From Pseudomonadota bacterium (GTDB lineage Bacteria; Myxococcota_A; Polyangia; Polyangiales; Polyangiaceae): a DNA stretch of 64,000 nt. Positions 59,325-64,000 of this stretch are shown piece by piece; position 1 is the stretch's first letter, and every line of letters begins with the position of its first letter. Both the position numbers and the translations under genes were made by a program. The stretch lies in assembly GCA_023398955.1 (NCBI GenBank), contig JAEWRL010000109.1, forward strand, positions 62,001-126,000, written 5' to 3'. The notes beneath the pieces were generated by a model that saw only the letters and a list, made by a program, of their open reading frames with translations, had not been told where the DNA came from and searched no databases.

Positions 59325-60851
59325 ATGATCGCCCGCTCCGCCGCCTCGCTCCTTCTACTGGCCCTCCCTCTCTGCGCCTGTCAAGGAGGTGAGAGCAGCG
59401 GCGCCGCTGGGCTCGCTGGCGCCGCTGGGCTCGCTGGCGCTGCTGGGCTCGCTGGCGCTGCTGGGCTCGCTGGCGCCCCGAGCAAGCATCCCGCCGAGGG
59501 CAACAGCGGCGACACGGGCGCCGCGGGCAGCGCTGGGGTTCCCAGTGCCTCGGTTCAGGCGGGTGCCGGCGGCCGCGACGTCGTGGGTGGAGCTGGCGGC
59601 AGTTGGGGCTCCCTCCCTCCCTTCGTCGACCTCAGTGCGAGCCAATACTTTCCTCCAATCGGCGACCAAGGGGTCATTGGAGCGTGCGACTGGTTTGCCG
59701 CTGTCTACTACCAGATGACTTACGCCACGAACAGGCAGCACGACCGCGCCTGCACGCCCACGAACACGTTCTCGCCCAAGTTCGGCTACAACATCCTCAA
59801 TAACGCAGGTCCCTACCCCTATAACATTCGCCTACCGGATATCTACGAGTTCGTTGAGAAGCACGGCGCGGCGACCGTGGCTCAGCTCCCTTACGACATG
59901 GCGGACGGCAGCGGGTACCGCGAGTGGTGCACGGACGCGGACATCTGGGAGGCTGCGCTCAGCTACCGCATTGCCGGGTACGAGTACTTCGAGTACCACG
60001 CGACGCGCACCGGCTCGCAAACGTTCAACGACTTCGAGCGCTACGTCTCCGAGATCAAACGGCTGCTCGCAGCGGGGGAGGTGCTCGTGTTCCAGAGCGA
60101 GCCCGACCCTGCGCGCATCGTCTTCGGCTCTATCCAGGATGATCCGACCGATGACAGTGATAACCAACTCGTGGGCGAATCCGTCGTCACCTCGGGCGTC
60201 GATGGCCCTAATCACACCATGGCGATGGTCGGCTATGACGAGCGCCTCTGGGTAGACCTCGACGGGAATGGCGAGATCGAGAGCAACGAGCGAGGCGCCT
60301 ACAAGATCGCCGACAGCTTCGGAGACGCCGCGGGGTACCACAATAAGGGCTTCCTCTGGCTAGCATCCAGCGCGCTGGCTGACGCCATTTACCTGGACCG
60401 CTTCTACCGCATGCGCGTTCGCGAAGCATACCAACCAACCCGCGTCGCGCGCATCACCCTGACGACGGCGGAGCGCGACACCGTACGGCTCCAGTTCGGC
60501 AGGAGCACCAGCGACGACCCTGAGGACACCGAGCCTACACTCGTGTTCGATCCCTACGGTCTCGGCTACGAGCCAGGGGCTGCTGGCGTCTCGCTGATCG
60601 AAGGCGGCGATTTCGCGTTCGATGGCGGAACGGAGGCAGCGGCAGGGTCGTTCGCTTTCGACCTCACGGATATCGACGTCCGCGACGACGACGGATACTT
60701 CTACCTGCGGCTTGCGAACAACAGCTCGGCCCCCCTGGTACTCGAGTCCTTCAGCGTCATCGACGTCGACTCGGGCACGGTCCTCACCGACGAAGCATTG
60801 CCCCTCACGGTCACCAACGAGGAGGTCTTCCGCTTCGTCCGGGTCCGCTAG
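59325..60851 (+). CDS. Papain-like (C1) cysteine peptidase lipoprotein with EF-hand-like insertion
   Basis: A 508-residue putative lipoprotein (ALPLCAC). A Gly/Ala linker with four perfect GAAGLA repeats leads to a papain-like domain. The oxyanion Gln and catalytic Cys are in IGDQGVIGACDWFAA (Cys121) and the His in GPNHTMAMVGYDE (His297). The third catalytic position, Asn in papain, is Asp (ADSFGD, Asp330). Between His and this site is DLDGNGEIESNE, a canonical 12-residue EF-hand calcium loop. A C-terminal beta domain of about 150 residues follows. Either a surface peptidase or a binding protein derived from one. An ATG at 59286 is an alternative start. Confidence 0.78.
   Translation: MIARSAASLLLLALPLCACQGGESSGAAGLAGAAGLAGAAGLAGAAGLAGAPSKHPAEGNSGDTGAAGSAGVPSASVQAGAGGRDVVGGAGGSWGSLPPFVDLSASQYFPPIGDQGVIGACDWFAAVYYQMTYATNRQHDRACTPTNTFSPKFGYNILNNAGPYPYNIRLPDIYEFVEKHGAATVAQLPYDMADGSGYREWCTDADIWEAALSYRIAGYEYFEYHATRTGSQTFNDFERYVSEIKRLLAAGEVLVFQSEPDPARIVFGSIQDDPTDDSDNQLVGESVVTSGVDGPNHTMAMVGYDERLWVDLDGNGEIESNERGAYKIADSFGDAAGYHNKGFLWLASSALADAIYLDRFYRMRVREAYQPTRVARITLTTAERDTVRLQFGRSTSDDPEDTEPTLVFDPYGLGYEPGAAGVSLIEGGDFAFDGGTEAAAGSFAFDLTDIDVRDDDGYFYLRLANNSSAPLVLESFSVIDVDSGTVLTDEALPLTVTNEEVFRFVRVR
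59400..59471 (+). repeat. Four 18-bp tandem repeats coding GAAGLA
   Basis: Four nearly identical copies of GGCGCCGCTGGGCTCGCT in frame, differing only at silent positions. Repeat number may vary between strains through slippage, changing linker length by six residues each time without frameshift. The translated linker holds the peptidase domain away from the membrane. Confidence 0.85.
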
Positions 60852-60872
60852 CGCGAGCTCGCTGGCGCTAGC
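60847..60872. terminator. Inverted repeat overlapping the peptidase stop codon
   Basis: GCTAGCGC (60847-60854) and GCGCTAGC (60865-60872) form a perfect 8-bp stem with a 10-nt loop; the TAG stop lies in the left arm. No T tract follows. Confidence 0.5.
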
Positions 60873-60882
60873 GCACTCGGCC

Positions 60883-60918
60883 GCAGTGGCTCTTCCCCCG
60901 GGAGGAAAGAACCACTGC
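60883..60918. terminator. Hairpin between convergent genes
   Basis: GCAGTGG pairs with CCACTGC; after one mismatch TCTT pairs with AAGA and CC with GG. It is the only structure in the 77-bp gap between the convergent peptidase and metalloprotease genes besides the previous repeat, and may work in both directions. Confidence 0.5.
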
Positions 60919-60928
60919 GCTCCAATGA

Positions 60929-63900
60929 CTACCTCACCTCTACGTGCGACCACGGGTAGTCGCCGCGGACGTAGAGATAGTACCCTCCGTCCACCGCTGC
61001 CGGATAGCTACCCGAGCCGATCCAACGGTTCGAGATATCGAGACCGTTCAGGTTCACCCCCACCATGTTCCAGCTGTTCACGTACCCCCCGGCACTGCCA
61101 CCGAAGAAGTAGCAGGTGTTCGTCGGGCCCTCACTCACGAACGGCACGCTCGCGCTGACCACCGTGTCGCAACCACTTGGGCAAGTGCACCCGCCCGGGC
61201 ACGCACCACAGTCTTGCGGACAGCTACTGCAATCCTCGGAGGCGCCACAGGTCCCGTCGCCGCAGGACGGCTGCACTCCCGCGGGGAGGAACTCGATGTA
61301 GTTCACGTTGATGTAGTTGGTGATCATGTACAGCCGGACGACGTGGTCCCCAGCGCTGAGGGAAATGTCTTCCACGACGACGTCCCGGTAGCTTTGCCAA
61401 CCGTTTGCTGGGACGGTCAGTGCACCACTGACGTCCACACCGTCGATCTCGATGCGGAAGCGCTTGCCGGTGGAGTTGGAAGCGACGCGGGACACGATGT
61501 CGAACGTCTGTGCAGTCGGCACGGTGATGTCGTACTCGAGCCATTCCCCGACATCGGTCCAACCGACGTTGCAGCCACCGCCAGCGCTGTCGCCGGTGAC
61601 CTCCTTGTCCACGTCGTCACCCGTATCGCAGCCTCCGCCCTGGTTGCCAGCGGTCGTATCGTTGTAGCGGACATAGTCCTCCGCTTCGATCCGCGCGGGG
61701 ACCGTGACACCTCCGGTGGGGGTCCCGGGCTGTGCGTAGACTGTGATGTCATCGATCACGAACCCCGTACGGTTGTTGTCACCAGGGCTTCCTGCATCGA
61801 AGGCGAGCTGGAGCTGTATGTCCACCGGACCCGAGCTGGGCATGAGGTCCGAGACCTCGAACCGGAGCTCCCGCCAGGTCGTCGTCTCGCTCAATGGCTC
61901 TCCCGTGCCAATATTGCTCGCTACGATCTGGAAGGGTCCGCCGTTTACGGACATCAGCACCTCCACGTAGTCACTGCCGGAGCCCTCGGTCCGCAGGTAG
62001 TAGTTGAACCCGAGGTCCACCACGGCTGGGTTGGCGACCTCGATCACGGGCGAGGTGATCGTGTGCCGATCGGGAACACTCGTGGAGTGGCTACAGTTGT
62101 CGTCTATCCCATAGTAGAGGCTACCCGGAGACGAATGGCCCGGCAGGCCGTCCACGCACGCCGTCGACTGATGCCAGATATTGTCTGGCTCGTCGCCGAT
62201 CGTGAAGCCCTCCAGTCCGTCAGCGAAGCTGGCCGTGTAGATCGGGTCCGGAACGCCGACCCGCAGGCTTGCCTCGCGGCTCGCAGTACCTACGCCGGAG
62301 GTCTCGTTCACGAAGTCGATTGTCGCGCTGTACCTCCCGTCGGGAAGGAGCGCGGCCCCTGCCTGATCAATCGAAACCGTGACAGTGACCCACTCACCCA
62401 GCGGGATCGTGCCGCTGGGGCTGTCCACGGTCAGCCACGACGCACCGGACGGAATCGCCACGGAGTACGCCAGGTTCTCTTGGGGGCCCAGGTTGTGCAG
62501 GTTGTAGCTGACGCTGCCCGGCTCGAAGGGACCGTCGCTCGGGCCTTCGGCTTCGAAAGCGTCGCCCTGCACGACGAGCCCATCCATGAGGGGGGGACAG
62601 TCCATGCCGTGCAACTGGAATCCGGTGCAGATCTCGTCGTAGTGCGGCGTCCCGTTCTCCAGCAGGCCATCGTCATCGTCGAGGGTGAGCAGGTCGATGG
62701 CAAGAGTCGGATCGATGCTGGTGCCCGAGTGCATGGGGATAGAGCTGAAGACGAGCGAGCGGATGATGTCGTCCGCCCTCCCCGGCTCCGTGATCTCCAA
62801 CTGTTGCCAGATGTCCCAGATGGTGCCCGAGAGCACCGCTCCGCAGTCGTACAGGCCAGTCCCGCAAGAGGAGCACTCTGTTTCGCTATACTGGCAGTCG
62901 CGATCAGCGAGGCGCATCGCTTCGCTGCAATCGAGGCGATAGCCGATCCCGATCCGCGGGTCCTTGGTGAAGAGCATCGCGATGGTATCCGACATGCCCT
63001 CGCCGTACTCGGCTTGGCCGCTCCCCACCACGTCGATGATGTGGTGTCCGTACTCGTGATGGACGATGCTACCCATCGCGGTGTTCGTCCGCTCCGCGGT
63101 GCGTTGGCAGAAATTGATGCTAGCCGGATACCTGTCCCCATCGTACCAGGCGCCGCCCGTGGTGGCGCAAAGGTCTCTGAAGCTCTCCCCCGTGTCGTTG
63201 ACGTTGACCTGGAACCCTAGCTCCTCCGAGATGACCGGATATTCTGGGACGTAGCTGACGAGCATGTCGCGAATCGCGTTCGCGTGGTGATAAGCGTTGA
63301 GCTGCGCCAGCACGAGCTCTGGAGGATTCGCAGTGTCCTCATGCAGGAAGTTCGCCGGACCTGGGGGAGTCACGTTCAACGACAGGGATGCGGGGTTCTC
63401 ACTCACGTCGTTCACCGTGAAATACCGCCCCGTGATGGTGGACGTGACGGTGACCGAGCCACTGCCCGACTCCTCAATCGTGAATGCACCCGTCTCGTCG
63501 GCGATGGCATCCCCAGCGGTCGAGGTCACCCGGGCATGGGCGAGCGGTTCGACAGCCAACGTCCCGCACTCCATTGCCTCTACGCCCGCAACGACCTCTG
63601 CTTCGACGCTTCCGTCGATGTTGAAGTGCAGCTCGCTCTCGACGTGCAGGACGTCGCCCGTCTCCGCGTCAGCCACGAACGTCCACTTTCCCGGGCCGGT
63701 CGCCGCCTCCGCCGTGTACTTCACCGCCATGCGGGGCGGCATGACTTGATCGCCAACGCCCGCGAAAATGGTCGGCGTGGGAGTGCTGAAGCGCGCGAGG
63801 GCGCGCGGTGCAGGAATGCGTTGCCCGGCCAGAGCGGGGCTCTTGCGCAACGCCTGGAGCGCCTTATCCGCGTCGGCGGATGGAGTCCGAGCCGTCGCTG

Positions 63901-64000
63901 GTGGGCGGAAGCCGCCCATGGGACGCAGATCCGTGTTGGCCCAGACGACCGGATTCTCGGCGTCTTGACGAACGAGGGTACGCAAGCCGGCGCGGAACAC
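60929..64000 (-). CDS. Secreted zinc metalloprotease, multidomain, 5' partial
   Basis: The frame is open at the right edge; the GTG at 64000 is not a supported start, so the N-terminus is missing. Visible order: propeptide-like region (GPGKWTFVADAETGDVLHVE), carboxypeptidase-regulatory-like segment, then a catalytic zinc site HHEYGHH with the third ligand Glu in GEGMSD (gluzincin style). Next come an Ig-like segment, a jelly-roll domain (SFADGLEGFTIGDEP...), a CBM6-type carbohydrate-binding module (ARIEAEDYVRYNDTTAGN, VDVGEWLEY-like TDVGEWLEYDI), and a Cys-rich myxobacterial motif CGDGTCGASEDCSSCPQDCG. The C-terminal 85 residues are beta-rich. It is probably an exported predatory or biomass-degrading protease bound to glycans. 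Confidence 0.87.
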   Translation of the reverse strand: MFRAGLRTLVRQDAENPVVWANTDLRPMGGFRPPATARTPSADADKALQALRKSPALAGQRIPAPRALARFSTPTPTIFAGVGDQVMPPRMAVKYTAEAATGPGKWTFVADAETGDVLHVESELHFNIDGSVEAEVVAGVEAMECGTLAVEPLAHARVTSTAGDAIADETGAFTIEESGSGSVTVTSTITGRYFTVNDVSENPASLSLNVTPPGPANFLHEDTANPPELVLAQLNAYHHANAIRDMLVSYVPEYPVISEELGFQVNVNDTGESFRDLCATTGGAWYDGDRYPASINFCQRTAERTNTAMGSIVHHEYGHHIIDVVGSGQAEYGEGMSDTIAMLFTKDPRIGIGYRLDCSEAMRLADRDCQYSETECSSCGTGLYDCGAVLSGTIWDIWQQLEITEPGRADDIIRSLVFSSIPMHSGTSIDPTLAIDLLTLDDDDGLLENGTPHYDEICTGFQLHGMDCPPLMDGLVVQGDAFEAEGPSDGPFEPGSVSYNLHNLGPQENLAYSVAIPSGASWLTVDSPSGTIPLGEWVTVTVSIDQAGAALLPDGRYSATIDFVNETSGVGTASREASLRVGVPDPIYTASFADGLEGFTIGDEPDNIWHQSTACVDGLPGHSSPGSLYYGIDDNCSHSTSVPDRHTITSPVIEVANPAVVDLGFNYYLRTEGSGSDYVEVLMSVNGGPFQIVASNIGTGEPLSETTTWRELRFEVSDLMPSSGPVDIQLQLAFDAGSPGDNNRTGFVIDDITVYAQPGTPTGGVTVPARIEAEDYVRYNDTTAGNQGGGCDTGDDVDKEVTGDSAGGGCNVGWTDVGEWLEYDITVPTAQTFDIVSRVASNSTGKRFRIEIDGVDVSGALTVPANGWQSYRDVVVEDISLSAGDHVVRLYMITNYINVNYIEFLPAGVQPSCGDGTCGASEDCSSCPQDCGACPGGCTCPSGCDTVVSASVPFVSEGPTNTCYFFGGSAGGYVNSWNMVGVNLNGLDISNRWIGSGSYPAAVDGGYYLYVRGDYPWSHVEVR

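Noticed and set aside
60944..63220. Long open frame (758 codons) on the plus strand opposite the metalloprotease
   Set aside because: It is antisense to a gene with clear catalytic motifs. The translation is Val/Asp/Arg-rich without domains, a common effect of high GC at third positions.
1..64000. CRISPR arrays, insertion sequences, prophage, integrase or attachment sites
   Set aside because: No regularly spaced repeats, transposase or integrase motifs, or terminal inverted repeats were seen. The only tRNA gene has no adjacent duplicated 3' end.

Overview
The window is GC-rich, densely coded DNA that reads like a chromosome segment of a myxobacterium (phylum Myxococcota, probably the cellulolytic Polyangiales/Sorangium side). 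This is an inference from gene content: a PilY1-type adhesin, PilZ, FHA and PP2C signalling proteins, an AgmX/PglI-type lipoprotein, a PEGA protein, a giant TPR protein, Cys-rich myxobacterial surface motifs, GH3 and GH9 glycosidases, and many lipoproteins. No phage, insertion sequence, CRISPR array or integration site was seen, so this looks like core or old accessory chromosome.

Layout. 1-3.9 kb: the 3' part of a pilY1-like gene and a small lipoprotein. 4.1-7.3 kb: a copper-efflux operon (copA-cueR-copZ, minus strand) with a textbook 19-bp-spacer MerR-type promoter. 7.3-10.7 kb: DUF2905, a gamma-glutamylcyclotransferase-like protein and a GH3 beta-glucosidase. 10.8-13.6 kb: a DEAD-box helicase, an RRM protein, yebC, and a tRNA-Leu(GAG) ending 14 nt before yebC. 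13.7-24.9 kb: a soluble hybrid histidine kinase, then a three-gene operon made of a 2364-residue TPR protein and two lipoproteins. 25-31.5 kb: a PEGA protein, threonine synthase, a CDP-alcohol phosphatidyltransferase, a YceI-like lipoprotein and an L,D-transpeptidase. 31.6-32.8 kb: an envelope pair (OmpA-like and AgmX-like lipoproteins).

33.1-36.9 kb is a ribosome block. Ribosomal protein L3 stands alone, away from the S10 operon genes, followed by an rRNA methyltransferase fused to a degenerate pseudouridine synthase, then rlmE. L19 is divergent and also without its usual partners. 37.6-45.0 kb is the most interesting block: four tightly packed genes encode a zinc-ribbon/FHA protein, a periplasmic vWA-like protein with a cytoplasmic FHA domain, a membrane-tethered PP2C phosphatase, and an ABCG-type transporter with three FHA-like domains. 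They look like a phosphothreonine-controlled export or signalling machine whose kinase is elsewhere.

45.2-64 kb: a Cys-rich lipoprotein with a tandem-hairpin terminator, a degenerate AMP-binding protein next to a PHA-granule-type protein, TerB-like, an unrecognised membrane protein, ROK glucokinase, quinone reductase, PilZ, a Crp/Fnr regulator, Nudix, argS, GH9 cellulase with a tandem 17-bp repeat upstream, dtd, DUF4112, a papain-like lipoprotein with an EF-hand-like insertion, and the 3' part of a large secreted zinc metalloprotease.

All calls come from reading translated sequence and motifs by eye. No database search was possible, and start codons are judgements based on ribosome-binding sites, promoters, overlaps and signal peptides.
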